Positions 18,895 to 28,262 of a stretch of DNA of 64,000 bases are shown one piece after another; position 1 is the first letter of the stretch, and every line of letters starts with the position of its first letter. Position numbers and translations under genes: made by a program. The stretch is taken from contig CAMYNW010000007.1 of NCBI GenBank assembly GCA_947259885.1, forward strand, positions 248,001-312,000, read 5' to 3'. This DNA is from an uncultured Gammaproteobacteria bacterium (GTDB taxonomy: Bacteria; Pseudomonadota; Gammaproteobacteria; Arenicellales; Poriferihabitantaceae). Under the pieces are notes generated by a model. That model did no database searches. It was not told where the DNA came from and worked only from the letters and a program-made list of their open reading frames with translations.

Positions 18895-19831
18895 ACCGAA
18901 TTCCGGGCTGCAGCATTACCCCGTTCGCAAATGACTTCGCATCCATGTGTTTACCTCCTGCTTTTTGCACTCTCCGCAGGAGTAGTTGACCCTGTCCCGT
19001 GGCTACAAGTATTCCATTATTGTTCACTTCGATGATTTCTCCCGGAACCAGAAGTGTCACGTCATTGGTATCTAATTTTTCAGGGGTTGAATCAAGCACT
19101 TTCAGTGATTTTTCTTTAAAAACCGTGCAGGCAATAGGCCATGGATTCAGGGCTCTCACCTTTTGCGCGATCGATTGCGCAGACTGGCTCCAGTCGATTT
19201 TTGCCTCGGCCTTGGTCAGTTTATGTGCGTAAGTAGCCCGATTTGATTGTTGCGGAGTTGCGATCAGCCGCTGTTCCAGAATCGCATCCAAAGAAGCCGA
19301 TAGTAAACGGCCACCGGCCAGTGAAAGTTTGTCATGCAAACTGCCGCCAGTATCTTCCTCTTCAATAGCGATTTCTACCACGGCAAGAATGGGGCCGGTG
19401 TCGAGGCCTGATTCCATATGCATGAGTGTTATGCCCGTCACATGATCGCCAGCCTCGATCGCACGTTGTATTGGCGCCGCTCCGCGCCAGCGTGGCAGCA
19501 AGGAAGCGTGCACATTAACGCACCCGAGACGAGGAATATCGAGCACCTCTTGTGGCAATATCAGCCCATATGCTGCCACTATCATAAGGTCGGGCTGCAA
19601 CGATTTCAGTGTGTCAACCGACTCAGGAGATTTAAATGATTCGGGTTGATACACTTCTAACCCAAGCTCTATCGAGCGCTGTTTGATCGGTGAGGCCGTT
19701 AGTTTTCTACCACGACCAGCGCGACGATCAGGCTGCGTATACACAGCAACTATATCGACTCCGGGATGGGACGCCAATGCATCCAAACTGGAGCGGGAAA
19801 AAACCGGGGTGCCGGCGAACACAACTCTCAT
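18887..19831 (-). CDS. fmt: Methionyl-tRNA formyltransferase
   Basis: A 314-residue enzyme that formylates initiator Met-tRNA with 10-formyl-THF. The N-terminal catalytic domain begins RVVFAGTPVFS and carries the signature NVHASLLPRWRGAAPIQRAI with its catalytic Asn and His, plus HMESGLDTGPIL. The C-terminal OB-like domain recognises tRNA (YAHKLTKAEAKIDWSQSA and ALNPWPIACT at its start). def lies 71 bases upstream. The gene is complete and ordinary. Confidence 0.96.
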   Translation of the reverse strand: MRVVFAGTPVFSRSSLDALASHPGVDIVAVYTQPDRRAGRGRKLTASPIKQRSIELGLEVYQPESFKSPESVDTLKSLQPDLMIVAAYGLILPQEVLDIPRLGCVNVHASLLPRWRGAAPIQRAIEAGDHVTGITLMHMESGLDTGPILAVVEIAIEEEDTGGSLHDKLSLAGGRLLSASLDAILEQRLIATPQQSNRATYAHKLTKAEAKIDWSQSAQSIAQKVRALNPWPIACTVFKEKSLKVLDSTPEKLDTNDVTLLVPGEIIEVNNNGILVATGQGQLLLRRVQKAGGKHMDAKSFANGVMLQPGIRFG

Positions 19832-19902
19832 GGGTGGCTTAAGCTGCTACGGTAGTGTTCGATCGGTGTTGACGCGGCGGATTCTAAAAATTGAGCTTTT
19901 TA

Positions 19903-20418
19903 TCAGGCTGCCTGTGATGCGGCTTCCTTTTGCTCCTTCAGCAGCTTCTTGCGCACACGTTCTTGCTTCATCCTTGATAGGTAGTCGACAAAAACCTTTC
20001 CATTGAGGTGGTCGACTTCATGCTGAATACATACCGACAACAGCCCATCGGTTTCAATCTCAAACGGATTCCCTTTAACATCCATTGCGTTGATGCGCAC
20101 ACGCTCGACACGCTCAACAGAGGCAAATACACCGGGCACAGAGAGGCAACCTTCCTCGAATTCTTGGGTGCCTTCCAGAGGAGTTACCTCCGGATTGATA
20201 AAAACTTTAAGGTCGTTCTTTTCTTCCGATAGATCCATCACGACCACACGCTTAAGCACATTGACCTGAATCGCGGCAAGTCCGATCCCAGGGGCTGCGT
20301 ACATGGTTTCTGCCATGTCCTGAACCAGCTTCTCCAGCTCAGCATCAAATACCGTCACCGGCTCGGCGCGTTGCCTGAGCCGCTTATCGGGATAAACCAG
20401 TATGTCAAGAAGTGCCAT
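19903..20418 (-). CDS. def: Peptide deformylase
   Basis: A 171-residue metalloenzyme that removes the formyl group from nascent proteins. All three motifs are intact: [10 protein letters not shown] near residue 45, EEGCLSVPG near 88, and [12 protein letters not shown] near 132. The Cys of motif 2 and both His of motif 3 bind the metal. It is followed by fmt on the same strand. In many relatives def is divergent from dprA; here its upstream neighbour is kdsB instead, with a gap of 108 bases. Confidence 0.96.
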   Translation of the reverse strand: MALLDILVYPDKRLRQRAEPVTVFDAELEKLVQDMAETMYAAPGIGLAAIQVNVLKRVVVMDLSEEKNDLKVFINPEVTPLEGTQEFEEGCLSVPGVFASVERVERVRINAMDVKGNPFEIETDGLLSVCIQHEVDHLNGKVFVDYLSRMKQERVRKKLLKEQKEAASQAA

Positions 20419-20526
20419 ATATAATTACTTTCCTACCTAAATTAATTGTATGCCCACCAGTACAATACGTCCAGTACAAGGTTTGGTTATGGTGTCAATA
20501 CGCTGAAAATAAAGTACTTTGGTTTA

Positions 20527-21306
20527 CTACTCGACTACCCTGCGCTTAAACAAATCACGCACCCTATCAAGGTCATCTTGGTTGTCCACGCCAGGCAATG
20601 GCACTTCGGTCGCCTCGGCACAAACAATGGATTCTCCGCACCATAAAGCACGGAGCTGCTCAAGACATTCGACCTGTTCCAATTTGCAGGGGCTGCGACC
20701 CGCGAATTCACGGATGTATCCACTGGAATATGCGTAAATACCAAGGTGCCTCTGAGCCACGGTATATCCCTGCTTCGCCAGATCGGAGGAATTGTCGGCC
20801 CGCATCCATGGTATCGGCGCACGGCTGAAGTATAGCGCCAGATCCTGATAATCAGTCACGACCTTGACCAGCGCGGGGTCTTGCAATTGGTGTTGATTGT
20901 CGATGGGCGTGGAGAGGGTTGCGATAGATGCGTGTGGATGGGTCTCTAACAGTGTTGCAACCTGGTCTATGATTGCTGGTGGTATCATTGGCTCGTCGCC
21001 CTGCACATTTACAATCACGTCGGCATCATCGAAGCCCAATAGACTGCACGCTTCGGCAATACGATCGCTGCCAGTTTGATGGTCAGATGAAGTCATAATC
21101 GCGTCTCCACCAAACGCCGTGACCGCCGCAGCGATCCTTTGATCATCCGTGGCCACGGTCACCGACCTTGCACCGCTCTGCTTCGCCGTCTCCACAACAC
21201 GCTCAATCATTGTCTTGCCAACAATATCCAGAAGTGGCTTACCAGGGAGTCGACTTGAAGCGTATCGAGCGGGAATTACAATATGAAATTCAGTCATTGC
21301 ATTCAA
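20527..21306 (-). CDS. kdsB: 3-deoxy-manno-octulosonate cytidylyltransferase
   Basis: CMP-Kdo synthetase of 259 residues, activating Kdo for lipopolysaccharide inner core assembly. The N-terminal nucleotide-binding segment is FHIVIPARYASSRLPGKPL; VNVQGDEPMIPP near residue 98 holds the conserved Gln-Gly-Asp-Glu-Pro site, and a later HLGIYAYS is typical. It overlaps lpxK by four bases (ATGA), so the two lipid A/Kdo genes are co-translated. Confidence 0.96.
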   Translation of the reverse strand: MNAMTEFHIVIPARYASSRLPGKPLLDIVGKTMIERVVETAKQSGARSVTVATDDQRIAAAVTAFGGDAIMTSSDHQTGSDRIAEACSLLGFDDADVIVNVQGDEPMIPPAIIDQVATLLETHPHASIATLSTPIDNQHQLQDPALVKVVTDYQDLALYFSRAPIPWMRADNSSDLAKQGYTVAQRHLGIYAYSSGYIREFAGRSPCKLEQVECLEQLRALWCGESIVCAEATEVPLPGVDNQDDLDRVRDLFKRRVVE

Positions 21307-22331
21307 TTCTCATGGTTAACCAGGCGCGACGGCAGTTTCGACTCCAGGGTTGCGTAAAACGAATCGCTCAGCTGTGCTTGAATCGGTAGTACCCAGATAG
21401 ATCCATTAATTTTAAGGCGAGCGCACTTAACCGCGTCTTTTTCGGTCATGATTAGAACATCCTTGCTTGAAAGAAATGCAAACTCATTTTGAGTGTATGT
21501 ATGATGATCGGGAAATCGGTGCGGAATTACTTCAAGGCCGGCGCGTTCGAGAGCACTGAAAAATCGATCTGGATTTCCCAGCGCCGCCACGGCGTGCACC
21601 CGGCTTCCAGATAGCTCGGTTAGCGCCATGGTCGTATGCTCCGCACCGAGCCGATACAGTCTACCGTAGTCGATCTCCATCTCATGCTCTCCTAGATGTG
21701 CATTTTCCAGCGGTGAATTCACGACCAGCATGTCCGCCCGACGCAAAACAGACTTGAATTCACGCAATGGTCCAGCAGGCAGGCACCAACCGTTACCAAA
21801 TCGACGTTCTCCATCGACCACAACGATATCAATATCTCTTGCCAGGGCAAGATGCTGAAAGCCATCATCGCTCACCACAATATCGCATCCTAACTGATCG
21901 ATTAATAATCGGGCACTATGTAGTTTGTTAGGGCCTACCGCCACTGGCCCTCCCGTTCGTTTTTGAATCATCAGCGGCTCATCGCCCACTTCGTCTGGTT
22001 TGTCGCTATTCTCCAGCAGCCGTGGCCAAAAAGCAGAATTGCCCCCATACCCTCGCGCAATGACACCGGGCGTCCATCCACTTTCGCGCAGGTGCTCAAC
22101 TAACGAAATTACCACAGGTGTTTTGCCGGTGCCGCCCACGCTCAGATTGCCAACAACGATGAGTGGCACCGATAATCGATTCTGGCGCATCAGCCCTAAG
22201 CGGAAAAACACTCTGCGCAACCACATCAACCCCCCATAGATCCAGCTCACAGGTAAAACGAGACGATTCAGCCAGCCCGGCTGCTGCCAGCCACGCTGTA
22301 GTTGAAGGGTGATTGAGCGGGATGCGTGCAA
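21303..22331 (-). CDS. lpxK: Tetraacyldisaccharide 4'-kinase LpxK
   Basis: Lipid A 4'-kinase of 342 residues, acting on the tetraacyldisaccharide precursor at the inner membrane. A hydrophobic N-terminal segment (LVLPVSWIYGGLMWLRRVFF) is followed by the P-loop GNLSVGGTGKTP near residue 63, and by SDDGFQHLALARDIDIVV, the usual DDGFQ motif. msbA, the common upstream partner, is missing; the upstream region instead holds a hydrolase remnant on the opposite strand. It overlaps kdsB by four bases. Confidence 0.95.
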   Translation of the reverse strand: MHASRSITLQLQRGWQQPGWLNRLVLPVSWIYGGLMWLRRVFFRLGLMRQNRLSVPLIVVGNLSVGGTGKTPVVISLVEHLRESGWTPGVIARGYGGNSAFWPRLLENSDKPDEVGDEPLMIQKRTGGPVAVGPNKLHSARLLIDQLGCDIVVSDDGFQHLALARDIDIVVVDGERRFGNGWCLPAGPLREFKSVLRRADMLVVNSPLENAHLGEHEMEIDYGRLYRLGAEHTTMALTELSGSRVHAVAALGNPDRFFSALERAGLEVIPHRFPDHHTYTQNEFAFLSSKDVLIMTEKDAVKCARLKINGSIWVLPIQAQLSDSFYATLESKLPSRLVNHEN

Positions 22332-22405
22332 AGTATGGGGAGTTTATCTGTTTGGACCTGTTCATGAACATCCGCTTTAGACAAATCTGAATCGGAGTTT
22401 TTTTA

Positions 22406-22735
22406 TTGTGGCTGACAACGGTAGCGTTAGCCAACGAGTGTGTCTTGCTCTTACATGGACTGGGGACAGCTGAATTGTCTATCTCATGGATTGCGGATGC
22501 AATATCAGTAGCCGCTTACGAACTCTGGAACCATGGATATCCTTCGGCTGAAGCGGATATTGAATCCCTATCAGAGCAAGCGACTGGGCCTTAGATAGCA
22601 GAGACTCAGTTCAAAGCGCTAAGCCAGGAGAAATGCAGAATATTCTGGTTATTAATCATGGCTACACCTTTATCATGCTGTTTCCGGGTGCAATCGGGCA
22701 GATTCTTTACTTTCTGCCAAAGGGGAAACTCAAAC
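22406..22735 (+). pseudogene. Remnant of a small alpha/beta hydrolase gene
   Basis: Two short open stretches in different frames match the beginning and end of small lipase/esterase-like hydrolases. The first (about 22406-22594) encodes ECVLLLHGLGTAELS, then NHGYPSAEADIESLSEQA, which is the typical N-terminal strand, oxyanion loop and YPS...IE.L segment. It ends at a TAG. The second (about 22636-22735) encodes VINHGYTFIMLFPGAIGQIL followed by YFLPKGK, matching the end of the family with its catalytic histidine in the H-T-F-I-M region. The middle, including the G-x-S-x-G nucleophile elbow, is absent, and the frames differ. The gene is therefore deleted and decayed. The region from 22332 to 22819 holds no other gene. 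Confidence 0.7.
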
Positions 22736-22819
22736 TCCTTGACTGCCCGCCATCTGATTGTAGTTCAGAAAATATTGTTCACCACGGGATATTCAACGAT
22801 ATTATCAAACTAACCGGAA

Positions 22820-24355
22820 TTAGTAATTCATATCCGCAAACTCGCCTTTGCGTCTGGTGATAAATGCCTGTAACGCCTCATCAGTCGCCGGGTCTATTGG
22901 CGGCGCCTCATATTCGTTGAGCATTTTCTTCCATATTTTGTTGGCTCTCATAACAGCGTCCTGTGAGCCTTCGGATTCCCATTGCTCAAAACTATTATTA
23001 TCAGCAATATTTGAACGATAGAACGCCGACATGAAATTATTCTGCGTATGTTCACAACCAAGAAAGTGCGCACCGGGTCCAACCTCGCGGACTGCGCTCA
23101 TGGCTTGTCCGTTTTCCGAAATATCGAGGCCACCCAATAGAACCTGCATCATTCCGAGTTGGTCCGCATCCATAATTAACTTCTCGTAGCTCGATGCCAA
23201 TCCCCCCTCGAGCCATCCTGCCGCATGCAGGACAAAGTTCACCCCAGCCATTGTGCTCGGCACAATAGTTTGCGCGCTTTCATATGCAGCCTGCGCGTCC
23301 GGTATTTTTGAGCCACACAGTGACCCACCGCTTCTAAAAGGCACCCCAAGACGGCGCGCCAGCGCGGCGGCACCATATAACACGATTGCCGGTTCGGGGG
23401 TTCCGAAAGTGGGCGCTCCAGACTGCATCGAAATTGAACTTGCAAATGTACCGAATATTATCGGCGCACCCGGTTTGACCAATTGAGTAAATGCCATACC
23501 TGCCATGGCTTCAGCTAAAATCTGAGCCAACGTGCCCGCAGCGGTAACCGGTGACATCGCCCCGGCAAGAATGAATGGCGACACAATGCTTCCCTGATTA
23601 TTGCGCGCATACACCTCGGCAGCACTGAGCATGGTCTCGTCAAAAACCATCGGGGAATTAGCATTGATCAGATTGATCACTACAGTATTCTGCTGAACGA
23701 AGTCCTCTCCAAACAAAATTTTGCACATGTCTACCGTATCCTGGGCCCGCTCAGGGTGGGTGACCGACCCCATGAATGGTTTGTCGGTGTATTTCATATG
23801 TGCATACACCATATCGAAATGCCGTTTATTCACGGGCAAATCGGTAGGCTCACAAACCGTACCACCGGAATGATGCAGTGACGGCAACATATAGGTTAGC
23901 TTCACAATGTTCTGAAAATCCTCGATCACCGCATAACGTCGTCCATGATCCAGATCGCGCACGAAGGGAGGGCCATAAACCGGTGCAAATACAGTATGGT
24001 TACCGCCAAGCATCACGTTCCGTTGAGGATTACGGGCCTTTTGCTCAAAAATTGCCGGTGCCGATGCCTGAATGATCTTGCGAGCCATACCTTCCGGAAA
24101 CCTTACCCGCTCTCCATCGATGTCCGCGCCGGCTTCTTTAAACAACTTAATTGCCGGTGGGTACCGAAAGTCAATACCGACTTCCTGAAGTATCGTGTCA
24201 GCATTGCGCTCGATTGTTTTAAGACCTTCTTCGTTTACCAGCTCATAAACCGGTATTTTGCGAGTGATATAGGGCACTATCGCTGGAGCACTGGATGGGC
24301 TCGCTGTTCCACCGCGGGCCCTTCGTCCGGAACGTTTTCTTGGACTTTCTGACAT
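22820..24355 (-). CDS. Trimethylamine methyltransferase family protein (MttB superfamily, non-pyrrolysine)
   Basis: A protein of about 511 residues of the MttB superfamily, TIM-barrel enzymes that move a methyl group from a quaternary amine to a Co(I) corrinoid protein. Recognised segments are DTILQEVGIDFRYPPAIKLF, the GTVCEPTDLP region, FVLHAAGWLEGGLASSYEK and GPGAHFLGCEHTQNNF. The reading frame has no internal TAG, so it is not the pyrrolysine-containing TMA enzyme; characterised non-Pyl relatives act on glycine betaine, proline betaine or carnitine. The N-terminus is arginine-rich (PRKRSGRRARGG). ATG 24355 is preferred; GTG 24364 is an alternative. It is divergent from an AraC-type regulator, and its corrinoid and pterin partners lie at 26-31 kb. 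Confidence 0.88.
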   Translation of the reverse strand: MSESPRKRSGRRARGGTASPSSAPAIVPYITRKIPVYELVNEEGLKTIERNADTILQEVGIDFRYPPAIKLFKEAGADIDGERVRFPEGMARKIIQASAPAIFEQKARNPQRNVMLGGNHTVFAPVYGPPFVRDLDHGRRYAVIEDFQNIVKLTYMLPSLHHSGGTVCEPTDLPVNKRHFDMVYAHMKYTDKPFMGSVTHPERAQDTVDMCKILFGEDFVQQNTVVINLINANSPMVFDETMLSAAEVYARNNQGSIVSPFILAGAMSPVTAAGTLAQILAEAMAGMAFTQLVKPGAPIIFGTFASSISMQSGAPTFGTPEPAIVLYGAAALARRLGVPFRSGGSLCGSKIPDAQAAYESAQTIVPSTMAGVNFVLHAAGWLEGGLASSYEKLIMDADQLGMMQVLLGGLDISENGQAMSAVREVGPGAHFLGCEHTQNNFMSAFYRSNIADNNSFEQWESEGSQDAVMRANKIWKKMLNEYEAPPIDPATDEALQAFITRRKGEFADMNY

Positions 24356-24417
24356 AGCCTTCACGACCTTATAAATTGGTAAACGATCTAGTATGCTTGT
24401 CTCTTAGTCTGGCGAAA

Positions 24418-24464
24418 AGCCGTATCACGACTCGCATATAACCGATTGCGCCACGTATACGGCT
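24418..24464. promoter_or_regulatory. Inverted repeat in the divergent MttB/regulator intergenic region
   Basis: Two perfect 8-base arms, AGCCGTAT at 24418-24425 and ATACGGCT at 24457-24464, lie 31 bases apart in the 161-base gap between the MttB gene (minus strand) and the GlxA/AraC-type regulator (plus strand). Position and symmetry suggest a regulatory site for one or both genes. AraC-family proteins more often bind direct repeats, so the assignment to this regulator is uncertain. Confidence 0.3.
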
Positions 24465-24516
24465 GTTGGATAATCGCTAAACAGTTTCAGCTTCCGGGCA
24501 ATTCCTTATTAATACC

Positions 24517-25500
24517 GTGCCTGATCAATCAAATCCACCAGCGACCACCCGTTACGGCTTTCTACTGGTGCCCGAATACTCGATGATGGCATTCACTGCC
24601 GCAATCGATCAGCTTCGTATGGCAAACAGATTGTCAGGCAAGCCGCTTTATGAATGGATAATACTGAGCGACGATGGTGAACCGGTCACAGCCAGCAATG
24701 AACTGACACTGAACACTGTCGCCCTCAAAGAGGCCGGTCGCCTGGATGCAGTGTTCGTGTGTGGTGGCATTAACATTGAACAGAAAGTTAGTAAATCGCG
24801 AAGTAGCTGGATGAGAGATCAGGCAGCTCGCAAAGTCGCGATCGGGGCAATGTGTACCGGAACCTTTTTACTTGCGGAAGCGGGACTGCTACAAAAGTAT
24901 CGATGCACGATACATTGGGAGAATATGGTCGGCCTTCGCGAGCGCTTCCCCGAACTGATCATCAGTCCGGATCTCTTTGAAATCGATAGCGATCGCTACA
25001 CTTGCGCCGGCGGCAGTGCGGCGATGGATATGATGGTCTACTTGATTGCGCAAAAACACGGCTGGGATTTGGCCACGGAAATTGCCGAAGAGTTTTTGGT
25101 GGAGAGGATTCGAGGTCGTAATGACCGTCAACGTTTACCGCTGCGGTTGCAGCTTGGCGCCAGTCAGCCCAAACTTGCAGAGGCGGTAGCGTTTATGGAG
25201 GCCAATATAGAAGAATTGATCAGCCTCGATGAAATCGCTTCTCATGTTGGTCTTTCCCGACGCCAGCTGGAACGACTGTTTCAGAAATATCTTCACTGCG
25301 TTCCGACCCGTTACTATATGCGACTGCGTCTCATGCACGCACGTCAGTTGCTATTGCAGACCAGTATGCCTATCGTTGATATTGCTTACGCCAGCGGTTT
25401 CGTTTCGACACCGCATTTCAGCAAGTGCTATCGTGAGTACTTTGGTATTCCGCCAAGAGAAGAGCGACGCGCCCATAAGCAGATAGAGGTTGCGAGTTAA
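24517..25500 (+). CDS. GlxA/AraC family transcriptional regulator with DJ-1/PfpI domain
   Basis: A 327-residue regulator with an N-terminal class I amidotransferase-like (DJ-1/PfpI) domain of about 190 residues and a C-terminal AraC helix-turn-helix pair. The first domain keeps GAMCTGTFLLAEAGLL with the nucleophile-elbow cysteine position and CAGGSAAMDMM. The DNA-binding part has LDEIASHVGLSRRQLERLFQ and VDIAYASGFVSTPHFSKCYR. This architecture is shared by GbdR and CdhR, which activate glycine betaine and carnitine catabolism. It starts with GTG. Being divergent from the MttB gene, it probably controls that gene and perhaps the corrinoid operon. Confidence 0.9.
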   Translation: MPDQSNPPATTRYGFLLVPEYSMMAFTAAIDQLRMANRLSGKPLYEWIILSDDGEPVTASNELTLNTVALKEAGRLDAVFVCGGINIEQKVSKSRSSWMRDQAARKVAIGAMCTGTFLLAEAGLLQKYRCTIHWENMVGLRERFPELIISPDLFEIDSDRYTCAGGSAAMDMMVYLIAQKHGWDLATEIAEEFLVERIRGRNDRQRLPLRLQLGASQPKLAEAVAFMEANIEELISLDEIASHVGLSRRQLERLFQKYLHCVPTRYYMRLRLMHARQLLLQTSMPIVDIAYASGFVSTPHFSKCYREYFGIPPREERRAHKQIEVAS

Positions 25501-26000
25501 TCTACCTTATCTGATTCAAGGTCGAGCCGCTTTTCAAAGTAAACACGCTGGTAGCCCCTCTCCAATAGACGTCCGGATTGGTGATAGCCGAGCTTCGGAT
25601 ACATGTCCAGGTTTTCTGTCATACATTCATGGGTATACAGCTGAATTCGGTCGTAGCCCGACTGAATCGCTCTGCGCTCAGCGAAAGCGATTAAAGAACC
25701 TCCAATACCAATTCCCTGGGCCTTGGGCTGCACCGCAACGTTATCAAGAAGAAACTGTTCGGGGCTGGCGATCAATACCAGCAGCGCGAGTATCTTCCCG
25801 GGAATTGCCGGTATAGGTTCCACTACATGCACTTCATGCTCTCGGATAATGTCAAGATAGTCGTCCGTCATCGGCCCCGGAGGTTTGCCGATACGATCCG
25901 CGTAATGCCTATATGCTAGATCTACACATTCGGTCACGGCGCTGGCGTCGCCAGTATTCGCTGGGCGAATCACCCAAGAACGCTTATCTAATTCGCTCAT
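25497..26000 (-). CDS. GNAT family N-acetyltransferase
   Basis: An acetyltransferase of about 167 residues from the preferred ATG at 26000; a GTG at 26045 would add 15 residues. The acetyl-CoA pyrophosphate loop is VQPKAQGIGIGGSLIAFAE, followed by the GYDRIQLYTHECMTENLDMY and LGYHQSGRLLERGY segments of motif B. Substrate unknown. Its stop overlaps the end of the AraC-type regulator by four bases, tail to tail. The 227 bases between it and the RACo gene upstream hold no gene I recognise. Confidence 0.85.
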   Translation of the reverse strand: MSELDKRSWVIRPANTGDASAVTECVDLAYRHYADRIGKPPGPMTDDYLDIIREHEVHVVEPIPAIPGKILALLVLIASPEQFLLDNVAVQPKAQGIGIGGSLIAFAERRAIQSGYDRIQLYTHECMTENLDMYPKLGYHQSGRLLERGYQRVYFEKRLDLESDKVD

Positions 26001-26227
26001 TATTTTTCGAGTTTCTGTGGTCGCTGCAAAATCGTATTCCAGCACCTTGTGAGCGCGCGCTCAGGCTTGACGCCCGAGTACCATCGCGCCGGCCAATAAA
26101 AATTGAGTCGGTTGCACCCATCTGCCAATGCTTTAAGGGTGTATAAAAACAACTCTTTGATCAATAAGGGTGCGGGGGGTGTTTAGCTGGTGATCATACT
26201 GCAGACAACTGACGCTTTTGAGAATAC

Positions 26228-28252
26228 TCAGGCTCTTTTTCTTCGTCGTCTCTGACGGCCGCTATTCGGTTCGCTGCCGGATGTTTGTGCCGGCTCTGGC
26301 AGATCCACTTCCTGGCGAAGGTGAGGATAGGTCGCGGTCTTGTGTGGGATCGCGAGTGCATCGATAAAATGCTCTTGAAACTTTGGCTCTACAGCAGTTT
26401 CTACCTTCTGAATTCTTCGCACTACGTCCTGTATTTCACTACGAGCATCAGTATCCAATAGCGCAATAGTGGCACCTGTACCGGCAGCATTGCCGGCCGA
26501 AGTCACGTGCTCAAGTTTACAGTCAGGTATCATACCGAGCACCATGGCGTACTTGGTATCGATATGAGCGCCGAAAGCGCCGGCAAGGCGAATCCGATCT
26601 ATTTCGTCCACACCTAGCTTATCCATAAGAAGTCGACAACCTGCGTACAACGCAGATTTTGCCAATTGAATTGCACGCACGTCATTTTGGGTGATCACCA
26701 CCTTGACCGATCCCTGGTCGTACAACGTATAACTGAAGGTCTTTTCATCGGGCACCACGCGTGGTGTTTTCGCCGCCAGATTGCCATCGATTATGCCGTC
26801 GGATCGAACGATCCCCGCCAGAAACAACTCGGCGATGACTTCAATAATCCCAGAGCCGCAAATTCCGGTAATACTTGACTGTGCGATCGACTCAGTAAAA
26901 CCTTCCTGATCAGACCATATCTCACTGCCGATAACGCGAAATCTCGGTTCCAGAGTATCGCGATCAATGCGTACGCGCTCGATTGCCCCGGGTGCGGCCC
27001 GCTGACCACCACTGATTTGTGCACCCTCAAACGCGGGCCCGGTGGGACTCGATGCCGCCAGCATTCTCTTGTTATTACCCAAAATAATTTCGGCGTTGGT
27101 GCCCACATCGACCACCAGTGTTAGTTCTTCGCGGGCATAGGGGGCTTCAGAAAGAGTCACAGCTGCAGCATCGGCCCCGACGTGACCTGCGATGCAGGGT
27201 AGAACATATATTCTCGTACCTGGATTGACATCAAGTCCGATATCACTTGCACGTGCATTCAAAGCCTGATCCGTCGCCAATGCAAATGGTGCTCCACCCA
27301 ACTCCACCGGATTGATCCCAAGAAGAAGGTGGTGCATGACCGGGTTTCCAACCAGTGTGATATCCAATATCTCGGACAGTTGCACATCCGCATCTTTCGC
27401 AAGCTCTAAAATTAATCCCTGAAGTGCCTCCCTTACCGATCGGGTCATATCCTTCTCACCGCCAGGATTCATCATGGCGTATGAGACTCGGCTCATGAGG
27501 TCTTCACCGAAACGAATCTGGGGGTTCATTCTGCCAGCGGAAGTTACTACCTCTCCGCTAATCAGATTGCAAAGATGCGCCGCAATGGTGGTAGATCCCA
27601 CGTCCACCGAAATACCATAAACTTCATTTTGCAATCCAGGCCAGAGTCCTACAATTCTATTTTCACCATGCACCGCCACGGTGACGCTCCACTTGCCATC
27701 ACGCAGTACAGTTTGAATAGCAGGCAATAAATGAAAATCACAAGTTAAATCGCTGAGCCCCCATTCAAATTCAATAGCGTCCGCCAGCCGTTGCAGATCT
27801 CCCGTTGGATCATGCATATTGGGCTCGGGCACTTCCACAAAATGCAATTTAATAGCCGGATTGAGCTTGATACTATGTACTTCTGCGCGTTTACGAATCA
27901 CCTGTCGGTGAGCCTGGCTCTCTGGCGGAACATCGATGACGACGTCGCCCTTTAATAACGCCTGACACCCCAGCCTGCGAGTCGAAGGTGTTTTATCGTC
28001 AAAGAATTCTATTTCGCTACTGCTTCGCGGAGACAGATGATCCGGAGTTGACTGAATGCCAAACTTGGCAAACTCGCCAACGCTCTGGTCTACCTGGCAG
28101 CGATCACAGATTCCGCGTCCGCCACATACTGTATCGAGGTCAACACCCAGCATCCGTGCCGCATCAAGCACGCTCTTACCGACAGGAATTTTGCCGCGCT
28201 TACCCGAAGGCGTGAACACTATCTGCACTGTCTGGCTGTCACTCATACTCAT
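26228..28252 (-). CDS. RACo-type corrinoid reactivation protein (2Fe-2S ferredoxin plus ASKHA domain)
   Basis: A 674-residue protein that should reduce inactivated Co(II) corrinoid back to Co(I) using ATP. The N-terminal 2Fe-2S domain has Cys43, Cys49 and Cys52 (VCGGRGICDRC) and Cys96. The rest is the DUF4445 ASKHA-ATPase region: SVDVGSTTIAAHL, then VVDVGTNAEIILGN, GICGSGIIEVIAEL and LAGAFGAHIDTKYAM. This order matches RACo/RamA-like activators associated with MttB systems. The C-terminus ends in an arginine-rich tail (RQRRRRKRA). It is the last gene of the corrinoid operon, 10 bases after the GFA-domain gene. Confidence 0.9.
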   Translation of the reverse strand: MSMSDSQTVQIVFTPSGKRGKIPVGKSVLDAARMLGVDLDTVCGGRGICDRCQVDQSVGEFAKFGIQSTPDHLSPRSSSEIEFFDDKTPSTRRLGCQALLKGDVVIDVPPESQAHRQVIRKRAEVHSIKLNPAIKLHFVEVPEPNMHDPTGDLQRLADAIEFEWGLSDLTCDFHLLPAIQTVLRDGKWSVTVAVHGENRIVGLWPGLQNEVYGISVDVGSTTIAAHLCNLISGEVVTSAGRMNPQIRFGEDLMSRVSYAMMNPGGEKDMTRSVREALQGLILELAKDADVQLSEILDITLVGNPVMHHLLLGINPVELGGAPFALATDQALNARASDIGLDVNPGTRIYVLPCIAGHVGADAAAVTLSEAPYAREELTLVVDVGTNAEIILGNNKRMLAASSPTGPAFEGAQISGGQRAAPGAIERVRIDRDTLEPRFRVIGSEIWSDQEGFTESIAQSSITGICGSGIIEVIAELFLAGIVRSDGIIDGNLAAKTPRVVPDEKTFSYTLYDQGSVKVVITQNDVRAIQLAKSALYAGCRLLMDKLGVDEIDRIRLAGAFGAHIDTKYAMVLGMIPDCKLEHVTSAGNAAGTGATIALLDTDARSEIQDVVRRIQKVETAVEPKFQEHFIDALAIPHKTATYPHLRQEVDLPEPAQTSGSEPNSGRQRRRRKRA

Positions 28253-28262
28253 CCAAAGATTA

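Noticed and set aside
22633..22860. Independent small gene of 75 codons
   Set aside because: Its first 35 codons match the end of a hydrolase family, and the rest overlaps the MttB stop region. It is part of a remnant.
22820..24364. Possible pyrrolysine (in-frame TAG) MttB gene
   Set aside because: The frame is open from start to stop without TAG; the same is true of the second copy at 36564-38117, and no pyl genes are present.
26046..26227. Gene or remnant between the GNAT and RACo genes
   Set aside because: Short frames on both strands give no recognisable protein segment.
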